DNA from: Cellulomonas sp. Root930
GTDB lineage: Bacteria; Actinomycetota; Actinomycetes; Actinomycetales; Cellulomonadaceae
Assembly (NCBI GenBank): GCA_001429255.1
Contig: LMJI01000001.1
Span: forward strand, 496,001 to 560,000
Length of the DNA: 64,000 nucleotides
Direction of reading: 5' to 3'
Numbering within the stretch: the first letter of the stretch is position 1; the number at the start of each line of letters is the position of its first letter. Made by a program: the position numbers and the translations under genes. Shown here one piece after another: positions 17,652 to 26,348 of this stretch. Under the pieces are notes generated by a model. The model searched no databases, was not told the DNA's origin, and saw only the letters and a list, made by a program, of their open reading frames with translations.

Positions 17652-17828
17652 GGACCGCGAGGTGCCGTGACCCTTGCCCGCACCCGCGCCGCCTCGTCGA
17701 ACCGCCCACAGCCCGCCGCCCTGCACGTGCCTCCCCCGACGGGAGCATCCTCGGCCCGGCCGGCTCCCCCGCCCTCGTAGCGTCCTCGACCAGGAGCCGG
17801 GACCACCCGGCCGGACGACGGAGGTCGC

Positions 17829-18119
17829 ATGAGCAGGTACGAGGTCGACAGTGCACAGGTCGCGACGGCGGCGGCGAGCGTCCAGGCGCGTGCGGGGACC
17901 ATCCGCAGCGAGGTCGCCGCGATGCACCGGCAGCTCGCCGACCTGCAGGGCTCGTGGCGAGGAGCCGCCGCGACCGCGTTCGCCGGCGTGCTGGCCGACT
18001 GGTCGGCCACGGAGGCTCGGCTCGACGCGTCCCTGGAGCAGATCGTGGCCGCGATGCAGTCGGCGGCGCGCGCCTACGCCGAGGCCGAGGCGCAGGCGTC
18101 CCGGCTGTTCAGCGTGTGA
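17829..18119 (+). CDS. WXG100-family protein (ESAT-6-like)
   Basis: The 96-residue, fully helical protein has the central turn motif SWRGAAATAF, a Trp-x-Gly as in ESAT-6/CFP-10 proteins. Length is typical (about 100). The family is exported by type VII secretion systems as helical-hairpin dimers. The C-terminal YxxxD/E export signal is recognisable only loosely as YAEAE. No EccC ATPase or other type VII gene is nearby, so it is an orphan here. ATG with GGAGG 6 bases upstream. Confidence 0.85.
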   Translation: MSRYEVDSAQVATAAASVQARAGTIRSEVAAMHRQLADLQGSWRGAAATAFAGVLADWSATEARLDASLEQIVAAMQSAARAYAEAEAQASRLFSV

Positions 18120-18149
18120 GGACCGCCCCACCGTGCCTACGCTCGGGCC

Positions 18150-18428
18150 GTGACGGTGCTGGTGGACCCCCCGATGTGGCCGAACCACGGCATGCTCTGG
18201 GGGCACCTGGTCAGCGACGCGTCCCTGGAGGAGCTGCACGCCTTCGCGGCCCGGGCGGGGATCCCGCCGCGCGGGTTCGACCTCGACCACTACGACGTGC
18301 CGGACCAGCGGATCGACGAGCTGGTGGCGCTCGGCGCCGAGCTGGTGAGCGCCAAGGAGCTGATCCGGCGGCTGCGGGCGTCGGGATTGCGGGTACCCGC
18401 TCGGGACCGCAGCCGGAGGCACGGGTAG
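18150..18428 (+). CDS. DUF4031 family protein
   Basis: The 92-residue protein matches DUF4031: it begins VLVDPPMWPNHGMLWGHLVSD, then HAFAARAGIPPRGFDLDHYDVP. The family is widespread in Actinobacteria and Proteobacteria and has no assigned function; the conserved His and Asp residues could form a small active site. GTG at 18150, 30 bases after the WXG100 gene. It is convergent with the allophanate hydrolase gene, 11 bases apart. Confidence 0.85.
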   Translation: MTVLVDPPMWPNHGMLWGHLVSDASLEELHAFAARAGIPPRGFDLDHYDVPDQRIDELVALGAELVSAKELIRRLRASGLRVPARDRSRRHG

Positions 18429-18439
18429 GAGGCGGGTGG

Positions 18440-20206
18440 TCAGAGGCCCCGCCGCAGGGCCTCCACCCAGCCACCGGTCGCCGTGATGTCGGCTCCGGCG
18501 GTGCCCGCCTCCGCGGTGCAGCCGAAGCCGACCACCCACGACCCGTCCTCGAGCTCGACCTGGCCGAGCATCATCGGCGTGGGCAGCCCGGCGAGCATGC
18601 TGCCGAGCGCGCCCGCCGAGAGCCGCCACACCTCTCCGACGATCGGCGCACCCGCGCCCGGGCCCACGCGCAGCAGGCCGGGCTTGCGGGGCTGCGTGTC
18701 GAGGGCGACCAGACGGTACGCGTCGGAGGTCGTCACGGACCGGTGGAACCGGGCGCCGAGCTCCTCCAGCTCGCGGTTGAGGGGCTGGCCGCGCAGGTGG
18801 GCGCCGACGACGAGGACGTCGACGCCGGCCTCGACCAGCGGGGCGCTCTCGACACCCAGCAGCCGTGCCGCAAGGTCCACCGCCAGCTGGTCGTCGAAGG
18901 CGCGCGACACCAGCGTGACCCCGAACGGTCCCCCGTCGGCCGCGCCGGCGGGGATCGCGACGGCTGCCATGTCCAGGAGGTTGACGAAGTTCGTGTACGT
19001 GCCGAGGCGGCGGTTGATGGCCACGGGGTCCGCCTGCACCGCGGCGATGGTCGGGTGCTCGGTGGTGGTCGGCAGCAGGAGCAGGTCGCAGCCGTCCAGC
19101 ACCGCGGCGGCCTCCACCTTCGCCACCGCCAGCCGCGCCCGGTCGCTGACGTACGCGTGGGCGGGGGTGTCGCGGCCGGCCAGGATGATCGCACGCACGG
19201 TCGGGTCGGCGTCGGGTGCGTCGGCGAGGAACGCGCCCACCGCCTCGTACCGCTCGGCCACGATCGCGCCGTCGTAGAGCAGCCGGGCGGCGGACAGCAT
19301 GCCGGAGATGTCCACGCGCCTGACCTGCGCACCGACGGCTCGGACGGCGAGAACCGAGGCGTCGAACGCGGCTCGCCAGCCCGGCGAGAGCGACGCGAGG
19401 TCCTCGTCGCGCGGCACGGCGACCACGGGGACCGACCGCAGTCCCAGCCGCACACCCGCCGGCCAGGGGCGTCGGACGGGGTCCAGCGGGTCGGCACCGG
19501 TCATCGTGCGGGTGGCCAGGACGCCGAGCTCCAGGTCGCGGGTGAACGTGGTGACCACGTCGTAGTTGCGGCAGGCGGGGACGACCCCCGTGGTCGGCAC
19601 GAGACCGAGGGTCGTCTTGATGCCGACCAGGCCGCCGAACGCGGCCGGCACGCGACCGGACCCGGCCGTGTCGGTGCCGATCCCGATGTCGGCGATGCCC
19701 AGCGCGACCGCGACCGCCGACCCGGAGCTGGATCCCCCGGAGACGCGCTCGGGAAGGGTCGCGTGCCGGACCGCGCCGTAGGGGCTGCGGACCCCGACGA
19801 GCCCGGTGGCGAACTGGTCGAGGTTGGTCTTGCCGAGCACCACGGCGCCCGCGTCGACCAGCGCCTGGATCGCGGGCGCGGTGACGGTCGCGGGCCCCGG
19901 CCTGCCCGCCGGCTCCGTGGCGTAGGACGGGCACGCGGCGGTCGTCGGGACCCCCGCGACGTCGATGTTGTCCTTGACCGCCACCGTGCGCCCCGCGAGC
20001 GGGAGCACAGCGCCGGCTGCGCGGCGGGCATCGACCGTCCGGGCAGCCTCGAGCGCCACGTGCTCGGGGAGGAGCGTGATCCAGACCTCCGGCCGGTCGA
20101 CCTCGGAGATCTGGGCGTACGCGGCACGGACGCGCGCCTCGGCCACACCGACAGCTGTCGACACCTGCGTCTCGCTCGCCACGCCGTCCATCGTCGTCCC
20201 CGTCAC
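18440..20206 (-). CDS. atzF: Allophanate hydrolase
   Basis: The 588-residue amidase-signature enzyme hydrolyses allophanate to ammonia and CO2, the second step of ATP-dependent urea breakdown. The Ser-Ser-Lys triad is visible: Lys in VAVKDNIDVAG, and both Ser residues in SGGSSSGSAVAVALG and TDTAGSGRVPAAF. A C-terminal allophanate-hydrolase domain (about 460-588) follows, with WRLSAGALGSMLAGLP. Length is typical for stand-alone AtzF-type enzymes. GTG 20206 overlaps the urea carboxylase stop as GTGA. The same two activities are fused in yeast urea amidolyase. Confidence 0.93.
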   Translation of the reverse strand: MTGTTMDGVASETQVSTAVGVAEARVRAAYAQISEVDRPEVWITLLPEHVALEAARTVDARRAAGAVLPLAGRTVAVKDNIDVAGVPTTAACPSYATEPAGRPGPATVTAPAIQALVDAGAVVLGKTNLDQFATGLVGVRSPYGAVRHATLPERVSGGSSSGSAVAVALGIADIGIGTDTAGSGRVPAAFGGLVGIKTTLGLVPTTGVVPACRNYDVVTTFTRDLELGVLATRTMTGADPLDPVRRPWPAGVRLGLRSVPVVAVPRDEDLASLSPGWRAAFDASVLAVRAVGAQVRRVDISGMLSAARLLYDGAIVAERYEAVGAFLADAPDADPTVRAIILAGRDTPAHAYVSDRARLAVAKVEAAAVLDGCDLLLLPTTTEHPTIAAVQADPVAINRRLGTYTNFVNLLDMAAVAIPAGAADGGPFGVTLVSRAFDDQLAVDLAARLLGVESAPLVEAGVDVLVVGAHLRGQPLNRELEELGARFHRSVTTSDAYRLVALDTQPRKPGLLRVGPGAGAPIVGEVWRLSAGALGSMLAGLPTPMMLGQVELEDGSWVVGFGCTAEAGTAGADITATGGWVEALRRGL

Positions 20207-23200
20207 GCACCCACCGCCAAGATCGCGAGCGGCGCGCCGGGAGCGACGTGCTGACCTGGCTGGACCAGCACCTTGAGGACGGTGCCGTCCGCCGGGGCGG
20301 CCACCCCGAGCTCGAGCTTCATGGCCTCGAGCGCGACGATCAGGTCGCCCTCCTTGACCTGCTCGCCGGCCTGCGCCTCGATCCGCCAGACACTCCCGAC
20401 CATCGGCGCCTCGATCAGCACGCAGCCGTCGAGCAGCTCGATCTCGCCCGGTCCCGCGGCGAGGTCCCCGGCGTGCGCGGGCTCCCCGTCGTCGGTGGAG
20501 TCGAGCTCGCCCGCGAGCGCCCAGGCAGCGCGCTCGTCGGCGAACGCGGCGGCCTGGCGCGCCTGGAACTCGGCGATGTCGTCGGCGTGCTCCGCCAGGA
20601 GCTCCAGGTGCTCGCGGTAGGAGAACGTGCCGTGCTCCACCTCGACGTCCAAGCGCCCGGCGGCGAACGCGTCGCGCTGGGTGAGCAGCTCGTCGGCCGC
20701 GACCGGGTGCCAGACCACCCGGTCGAAGAACCGGAGCAGCCAGGGCTTGCCGGGTTCGAAGACCCCGCGCTGGCGGTGCCCGGACCAGATGGGCACCGTG
20801 CGGCCCACCAGCTGGTACCCGCCGGGCGAGTCCATGCCGTAGACGCACAGGTACTGACCGCCGAGCCCGACCGTGTCGGCGGCGGTCCAGGTGCGTGCCG
20901 GGTTGTACTTGGTGGTCATCAGGCGGTGCCGCGGGTCCAGTGGGACGGCCAGCGGGGCGCCGAGGTAGACGTCCCCGAGTCCGAGCACCAGGTACTCGGC
21001 GGCCATCATCGTGTCGAACACGTCGTCGGTGGACGGCAGGCCGTTGATGCGGCGGACGAACTCGATGTTCGACGGCAGCCACGGCGCCTCCGGGCGGACC
21101 CCGGCCTGGTAGCGGGCGACCGCCTCGGCGATCACCGGGTCGTCGAACGAGAGGGGCAGGTGGATGCGACGGCTCGGCACGACGAGGTCCTCGGTGGCGG
21201 GCAAGGACGCCTCGAGCCCGACGAGCACGTCCACCAGAGCACGCACGCCGAGCACCGCCGGGTCGACGTGCACGTGCAGGCTGCGGACCCCGGGGGTGAT
21301 GTCGATGACGCCCGGTGTGCCCTTCAGCGCCTCCCCCAGGGCGTGCACCCGCATCCGCAGCCCGAGGTCGAGCACCATCGGTCCGTACTCGACGAGCACG
21401 TTGTCGTCGCCCCCGCGCAGGTACACCACGTCGGGCGTGCCCGCGACCCGCGCAAGGACGCCGTCGTCCCCGTCGGGGCCGGTGAGCACGTCCGGGCCCA
21501 GGTGCGCCGACGCGCGCAGGGCGTCGTCGGTGCGCAGCGCGTCCGCCGTGGCGTCGGGCACGGGCAGGAGCCGCACGGTGTCCCCGGGGCGGATCTGGCC
21601 CATCTTCCAGCGGTGGCCGACCACCACGGTCAGCGGGCAGGCGAACCCACCGAGGCTCGGGCCGTCGGGACCGAGCAGGATCGGGGTGTCGCCGGAGACG
21701 TTCAGGGCGCCCACCGAGTACGGGTTGTCGTGCAGGTTCGACGGGTGCAGGCCGGCCTCGCCGCCGTCCGGTCGCGCCCACTGCGGCTTGGGCCCGGTCA
21801 GCCGGATGCCCGTGCGGTTGGCGTGCGTCTGCACCTGCCACGTGGCCTCGTAGAACATCTCCATGTCCGCGGGCGTGAAGTACGACGGCGCCGGCTGCGG
21901 ACCCTCCTGGACCGCTACCTCCCACTCGTGCACGAGCTGCGGACGGAGGTCCTCCGGCACGGCGACCGGGTCCGGTCCGCCGGGCACGCCCGGCACCAGC
22001 GTGTCGCCGACGACGAGCGCGCGGCCGGTGTACCCGCCGAAGCCACCCATCGAGAAGGTCGAGGCGGAGCCGAGGTAGAGCGGCACGTCCAGCCCACCGC
22101 GCAGCAGGACGTAGGTGCGCAGGCCGGCATCGAACGGAGCGCCGACGTCGAGCACGGCGCCGGCGGGGATCGTCACGGGCTCCCACTGCGGGACCGCGAC
22201 GCCGTCGACCGTCACCGGCGCGGGCGCCCCCGTCACGCAGACGACCGTCTCGTGGCTGAACCGCAGGCGCGGTCCGGTCAGCGTGCACTCCAGCCCGGGC
22301 GCCCCCTCCGGGTTGCCCAGCGCGCGGTTGCCCAGCCGGAACGAGAGGTCGTCCATCGGCCCCGAGGGCGAGATGCCGACGTCCCAGAACCCGAGCCTGC
22401 CCGGCCAGTCCTGCACGGTCGTCATCACGCCCGGCCGGACGACGTCGATGTACGGCTCGTCGTCGGTGACCCCCGCGAGCGTGCCCGTGGTGTGCTCCGC
22501 CGCCAGCACGTCGGGCTGCCGGACCGCCTCGCGCAGCAGCGGCAGGTTCGTCTGCACCCCGGTGAACCGGGTGGCCGCGAGCGCGCGGGCCGACGCCGCG
22601 AACGCCGCCGGACGGTCCGCCGCGTGCACGATCACCTTGGCCAGCATCGGGTCGTAGTGGCTGGTCACCTGCTGCCCGGTCTCGGCCCACGCGTCGACAC
22701 GCACCGCGGGGACGTCGGGATAGACCACCTCGGTGAGCAGCCCGGCGCTGGGCTGGTAGTCCTTGCGCGGGTCCTCCGCGTAGACGCGCACCTCGACCGC
22801 GTGACCCTGGATCGGCGGGCCGTCGTCCGGGACCTCGTCCAGGAACGAGTCGTCGCCCTGCGCCAGCTGCAGCATCCAGGCCACCAGGTCGACGCGCGTC
22901 ACGGCCTCGGTCACCGGGTGCTCGACCTGCAGCCGCGTGTTGACCTCGAGGAACGACGCCTCGCCGCGGTCCACGTCGTACACGTACTCGACCGTCCCCG
23001 CCGACCGGTACGCCACCGACGCCGTCAGCGCGCGCGCCGACGCGTGCAGCATCGACCGGACCTCGTCGGGGAGCGCCGGCGCCGGTGCCTCCTCGACCAC
23101 CTTCTGATTGCGCCGCTGCAGCGAGCAGTCGCGGTCGCCCAGGCTGACCACGCGGCCCAGCCCGTCGCCGAACACCTGCACCTCCAGGTGCCGCGCGCGG

Positions 23201-23808
23201 GACACGAACCGCTCGAGGAACACCCCGGCGCTGCCGAAGCTCGCCGCCGCCAGCCGCTGCACGCGGTCGAACGCGGCCACCAGCTGGTCGGCGTCGGCAC
23301 ACGCCTGCATGCCGATCCCCCCGCCGCCGCCGACCGCCTTGACCATGACGGGGTAGCCGACGACGGACGCCGCCGCGAGCGCCTCCTCGACCGACCCCAG
23401 CAGCCCGCTGCCCGCGACCAGCGGCACGCCCGCCGCGGCCGCCGCCTCGCGCGCCTGGTGCTTGTCGCCGAACACCGACAGCTGCGCAGGCGTCGGCCCG
23501 ACGAACGCGAGCCCCGCCGCCTCGACCTCCCGGGCGAACTGCGCGTTCTCGGACAGGAACCCGTACCCGGGGTGGATCGCCCCCGCCCCGCTCTCCGCGG
23601 CGGCGTGCAGCACGAGCTCGGGTCGCAGGTAGCTCTCACCTGCCGCCGCAGGGCCGAGGCGGACGGCCACGTCGGCCAACCGCACGTGCGGCGCTGCCGC
23701 GTCGGCGTCCGAGTAGACCGCGACGGTCTTGAGGCCGAGCTCGCGCGCACTGCGCAGGATGCGGACGGCGATCTCGCCACGGTTGGCCACGAGCAGGGTG
23801 TCGAACAC
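20203..23808 (-). CDS. uca: Urea carboxylase
   Basis: The 1201-residue biotin enzyme carboxylates urea to allophanate. Domains in order: biotin carboxylase (1-450; LLVANRGEIAVRI, then KAVGGGGGIGMQ); AHS2/KipA-like (about 455-760; VRPGVMTTVQDWPGRLGFWDVGISPSGPMD); AHS1/KipI-like (about 770-990); and a C-terminal biotinyl domain with the lysine in ALEAMKLEL (about 1163). GTG start with GGGGGAC upstream. It has its own promoter region sharing motifs with that of urtA. The downstream allophanate hydrolase overlaps it. No urease genes are present in the window. Confidence 0.96.
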   Translation of the reverse strand: MFDTLLVANRGEIAVRILRSARELGLKTVAVYSDADAAAPHVRLADVAVRLGPAAAGESYLRPELVLHAAAESGAGAIHPGYGFLSENAQFAREVEAAGLAFVGPTPAQLSVFGDKHQAREAAAAAGVPLVAGSGLLGSVEEALAAASVVGYPVMVKAVGGGGGIGMQACADADQLVAAFDRVQRLAAASFGSAGVFLERFVSRARHLEVQVFGDGLGRVVSLGDRDCSLQRRNQKVVEEAPAPALPDEVRSMLHASARALTASVAYRSAGTVEYVYDVDRGEASFLEVNTRLQVEHPVTEAVTRVDLVAWMLQLAQGDDSFLDEVPDDGPPIQGHAVEVRVYAEDPRKDYQPSAGLLTEVVYPDVPAVRVDAWAETGQQVTSHYDPMLAKVIVHAADRPAAFAASARALAATRFTGVQTNLPLLREAVRQPDVLAAEHTTGTLAGVTDDEPYIDVVRPGVMTTVQDWPGRLGFWDVGISPSGPMDDLSFRLGNRALGNPEGAPGLECTLTGPRLRFSHETVVCVTGAPAPVTVDGVAVPQWEPVTIPAGAVLDVGAPFDAGLRTYVLLRGGLDVPLYLGSASTFSMGGFGGYTGRALVVGDTLVPGVPGGPDPVAVPEDLRPQLVHEWEVAVQEGPQPAPSYFTPADMEMFYEATWQVQTHANRTGIRLTGPKPQWARPDGGEAGLHPSNLHDNPYSVGALNVSGDTPILLGPDGPSLGGFACPLTVVVGHRWKMGQIRPGDTVRLLPVPDATADALRTDDALRASAHLGPDVLTGPDGDDGVLARVAGTPDVVYLRGGDDNVLVEYGPMVLDLGLRMRVHALGEALKGTPGVIDITPGVRSLHVHVDPAVLGVRALVDVLVGLEASLPATEDLVVPSRRIHLPLSFDDPVIAEAVARYQAGVRPEAPWLPSNIEFVRRINGLPSTDDVFDTMMAAEYLVLGLGDVYLGAPLAVPLDPRHRLMTTKYNPARTWTAADTVGLGGQYLCVYGMDSPGGYQLVGRTVPIWSGHRQRGVFEPGKPWLLRFFDRVVWHPVAADELLTQRDAFAAGRLDVEVEHGTFSYREHLELLAEHADDIAEFQARQAAAFADERAAWALAGELDSTDDGEPAHAGDLAAGPGEIELLDGCVLIEAPMVGSVWRIEAQAGEQVKEGDLIVALEAMKLELGVAAPADGTVLKVLVQPGQHVAPGAPLAILAVGA

Positions 23809-23861
23809 GGCGTCCCCCGGGAGCGGTCGGGCCGGGCCCCCGGAGGGCGCTCGGCGCGGGA

Positions 23862-23869
23862 TGTATACA
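23862..23869. promoter_or_regulatory. TGTATACA palindrome upstream of uca
   Basis: An 8-base perfect palindrome lies 53 bases before the uca start codon. The same 8-mer is in front of urtA (29743-29750). It has the form of operators used by FadR/FCD-type GntR proteins, such as the one encoded at 24103. It may overlap the -10 region. Confidence 0.55.
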
Positions 23870-23899
23870 CCCCGGTATCCGGCACGCTACGGAGGCCGT

Positions 23900-23937
23900 G
23901 TTTCCCACCCCTCGCACCCGGGTAAACGGTGCGTTAC
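23900..23937. promoter_or_regulatory. GlnR-like phased half-sites upstream of uca
   Basis: Forward-strand half-sites GTTTC (23900), GTAAA (23922) and GTTAC (23933) are spaced 22 and 11 bases, that is, in helical phase. A matching set with 23/11 spacing precedes urtA. The GTNAC/GAAAC form with 11-base periodicity resembles actinobacterial GlnR boxes, so nitrogen control is likely. Confidence 0.55.
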
Positions 23938-23962
23938 GCGTGCTCCCGAGGTCGCTGGGGCC

Positions 23963-24070
23963 GGACGTCCGAGGAAGTGCGCGCTCCGGCGACCAGATGC
24001 TCGGACGCCGCGGCGGTGGTGATCGGGACGTCCGAGGAAGTGCGCGCCATGGCAGCCACATGCTCGGACG
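23963..24070. repeat. Tandem pair of 45-bp palindrome-bounded repeats
   Basis: Two copies, 23963-24007 and 24026-24070, begin GGACGTCCGAGG, share 22 identical bases, have an 8-base variable centre (NNNGGCNN) and end ATGCTCGGACG. Each is bounded by an 8-bp inverted repeat (CGTCCGAG/CTCGGACG) and can fold as a hairpin. They lie between gntR and uca, in a non-coding gap, and look like a REP-type intergenic element. No other copy was seen in this window. Confidence 0.75.
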
Positions 24071-24102
24071 TTGCGTTCCGCCAAGCGACCAGCGGCGAGC
24101 GC

Positions 24103-24792
24103 TCAGCCCGCGAGCGCCATCCGGGTCATCGACCTCGTCGCGCGCTCCATGACGACCTCGAGCGACTCCCCCACGTGCTTGTGCAGGGCGGTCAGGGCCG
24201 ACGGCAGCTCCCGCGCCAGCACCAGGGTCAGGATCTCGAGGTGCTCGTCGATGGTGGCGGTGATGCGGTCAGGCTCCACGAAGTCGTGCATGCGCACCGC
24301 GCGGATCTTCTGGTTCACGGTGACCAGGGCTCCGGTGAGCTGGGTGTTCCCCGACGACCGGGAGAGCACCTGGTGGAACCCCTCGTCGAAGAGCACGAAG
24401 CTCGCGTCCGGCTCGGGCGGGGCGTCGCGCAGCTCGGCCCACTTGTCGCGCTCGGTGCGCAGCAGCTCCTCGTCGTGCTGGACCTGCGGGTTCTCGATGG
24501 CCCGGGCGATCCCGCGCAGCTCGAGGGTGATCCGCAGCTCGTACAGGTTGCGCAGGTCCTCCAGGCTGGGCACGACGACGGCGTACCCGAAGTCGGTGCG
24601 CTCCACGAGCCCGTCGGAGAGCAGCCGCGAGAGCGCCTCCCGCACCGGGGTGCGCGAGACGTCGAACTGCTTGCCGAGCTTGGGCTCCGTCAGCCGCTCC
24701 CGCGGCGAGACTCGTCCGTTGAGGATCTCGTCGCGCAGCTGCTGATAGACCACGTCCCGCAAGGAGCGGGGATCCTCCGTGCTCATGGTCAC
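24103..24792 (-). CDS. GntR-family regulator (FCD type)
   Basis: The 229-residue regulator has an N-terminal winged helix (LRDVVYQQLRDEILNGRVSPRERL, then VSRTPVREALSRLLSDGLVE) and an all-helical FCD-type effector domain (about 85-225). FCD domains usually bind a metal and a small carboxylate. It lies 34 bases after urtE, in the same direction as the urea genes, so it is probably co-transcribed and controls them. GTG 24792 is chosen since GGAGG lies 10 bases before it; ATG 24786 is the alternative. The shared TGTATACA sites are its likely operators (inference). Confidence 0.9.
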   Translation of the reverse strand: MTMSTEDPRSLRDVVYQQLRDEILNGRVSPRERLTEPKLGKQFDVSRTPVREALSRLLSDGLVERTDFGYAVVVPSLEDLRNLYELRITLELRGIARAIENPQVQHDEELLRTERDKWAELRDAPPEPDASFVLFDEGFHQVLSRSSGNTQLTGALVTVNQKIRAVRMHDFVEPDRITATIDEHLEILTLVLARELPSALTALHKHVGESLEVVMERATRSMTRMALAG

Positions 24793-24826
24793 GAAGCGTA
24801 GACCTCCAGCGGGACCGCACCGACGC

Positions 24827-25522
24827 TCACAGGGCCATCGCCGCCCGCACGTCGGCCTCCTGGTCGGCCCCACCCGCACCCGAGCGGGTCACCCGGCCGG
24901 ACTCCAGCACGTAGTACTGACCGGCCGCCGCCAGGGCGAACCCGACGTGCTGCTCGACCAGGAGCACGGACAGGCCGCCGGTCCGGGTCAGGGTGCCGAT
25001 GGCGTCCTCGATCTCCTGGACGACGGACGGCTGGATGCCCTCGGTCGGCTCGTCGAGGATCAGGACGCGCGGGCCGGTGAGCAGGGCGCGGGCGATGGCG
25101 AGCTGCTGCCGCTGGCCGCCGGAGAGGAGCCCAGCACGCCGCCCGAGCAGGTCGCGCAGCGCGGGGAACAGGTCGAGCGCGTCGTCCATCCGAGCCGCCC
25201 CCGCCGACCCCGCGCCGTCCGCGACCAGCTGGAGGTTCTCCCGCGCGGTGAGCTGCCCGAACGACTGCTGGCCCTGCGGCACGTACGCGAGCCCGCGGCG
25301 CACGCGCTGGTGCGGCCGCAGCCTCGACACGTCCTCCCCGAACAGGGTGATGCGGCCGCTCCGCACCGGGAGGAGCCCGACGGCCGCCCGGAGCAGGGTC
25401 GTCTTGCCGGCGCCGTTGTGGCCCATGATCGCGGTCACCCCGCCGTCGGCCACGGCGATGTCGACCCCGTGCACCACGGACGTGCGCCCGTACCCCACGT
25501 GCACCCCGGTGAGCTCAAGCAT
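24827..25522 (-). CDS. urtE: Urea ABC transporter ATPase UrtE
   Basis: The 231-residue LivF-like ATPase has Walker A GHNGAGKTT, the signature LSGGQRQQLAIARAL and Walker B LILDEPTEGIQ. The GIQPSVV segment after Walker B is typical of UrtE. With UrtD it powers import by the UrtB/UrtC membrane pair. The start overlaps the urtD stop by 8 bases. The assignment as urea transporter rests on the gene order and the adjacent urea carboxylase. Confidence 0.93.
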   Translation of the reverse strand: MLELTGVHVGYGRTSVVHGVDIAVADGGVTAIMGHNGAGKTTLLRAAVGLLPVRSGRITLFGEDVSRLRPHQRVRRGLAYVPQGQQSFGQLTARENLQLVADGAGSAGAARMDDALDLFPALRDLLGRRAGLLSGGQRQQLAIARALLTGPRVLILDEPTEGIQPSVVQEIEDAIGTLTRTGGLSVLLVEQHVGFALAAAGQYYVLESGRVTRSGAGGADQEADVRAAMAL

Positions 25523-26348
25523 CGGTCGCCCCCGTCCCTCGTGCGCCCGCGCCGCGGCCCAGGTACACCTCGACCACCTTCGGGTCCGCCTGCACCTGCG
25601 CCACCGTCCCCTCGCTGAGCACCGCCCCCTGGTGGAGCACCGTCACCGACGAGGCGAAGCTGCGCAGGAACTCCATGTCGTGCTCGACCACGACCACCGT
25701 GCGCTGCGCCCCGATCCGCTGGAGCAGCAGCCCGGTCTCCTCGCGCTCCGCCTGGCTCATGCCCGCCACGGGCTCGTCGAGCAGCAGCAGCCGGGCGTCC
25801 TGCACCAGGAGCATCCCGATCTCCAGCCACTGCTTCTGCCCGTGCGCGAGCACCCCGGCCGCCTGGTCGCGCAGGTGCGTCAGCCCGACGGTCTCGAGCG
25901 CCGCCTCGACGGCTTCGGGGATCCCCGTCCGTCGCCGCAGCATGACCCGAGCCTTCCGCGACGACCCCGCCGCGATGTCGAGGTTCTGCAGCACGGTGAG
26001 CTCGTCGAACACGCTGGCCGTCTGGAACGTCCGGCCCACCCCGGCGCGCGCGACCTTGTGCGACGGCTTGCCGACGAGCTCCACACCCCCGAACCGGATC
26101 GACCCGGTCGCCGGCGCCAGCCCCGTGATGGCGTCGACGATCGTGGTCTTGCCGGCCCCGTTCGGCCCGATGAGGAACCGCAGGTCCCCCTGCGTCACGG
26201 TGAGGTCGACACCGGCCACGGCGACGAACCCGTCGAACACCACGCGCAGGTCGCGGATCTCGAGGTAGTCGTGCCGGAACCGGGACTCGTCGGCGGCGAT
26301 CACCTGCTCGAGGGCCTCGGGGTCCAGCGATCCTGTCTCGTCGGTCAT
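25515..26348 (-). CDS. urtD: Urea ABC transporter ATPase UrtD
   Basis: The 277-residue LivG-like ATPase has Walker A GPNGAGKTT and Walker B LLLLDEPVAGM. The signature loop is LAHGQKQWLEIGMLL, with AHGQKQ replacing the usual SGGQ as in most UrtD proteins. The N-terminal 35 residues are an extra, poorly conserved stretch. ATG overlaps the urtC stop as ATGA. It forms a heterodimer with UrtE. Confidence 0.93.
   Translation of the reverse strand: MTDETGSLDPEALEQVIAADESRFRHDYLEIRDLRVVFDGFVAVAGVDLTVTQGDLRFLIGPNGAGKTTIVDAITGLAPATGSIRFGGVELVGKPSHKVARAGVGRTFQTASVFDELTVLQNLDIAAGSSRKARVMLRRRTGIPEAVEAALETVGLTHLRDQAAGVLAHGQKQWLEIGMLLVQDARLLLLDEPVAGMSQAEREETGLLLQRIGAQRTVVVVEHDMEFLRSFASSVTVLHQGAVLSEGTVAQVQADPKVVEVYLGRGAGARGTGATDA

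Larger units (their letters stand above)
17469..17828. other. 360-base intergenic region without a gene
   Basis: No convincing reading frame is seen on either strand. The region holds a CebR-like palindrome (17540-17553), a TACGCT hexamer at 17533 that could be a -10 element, and a long hairpin (17614-17651). GGAGG at the right end is the ribosome-binding site of the WXG100 gene. A small RNA or a structured leader is possible. Confidence 0.6.

Noticed and set aside
18440..23302. A 1620-codon open frame spanning both urea carboxylase and allophanate hydrolase
   Set aside because: Only its last 588 codons are protein-like; the rest is a shadow of urea carboxylase in another frame. The two enzymes are separate, overlapping genes, not a fusion.
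20248..23925. A 1225-codon open frame on the plus strand
   Set aside because: It is antisense to urea carboxylase, has Arg/His/Gly-rich GC-driven composition and no recognisable domain.
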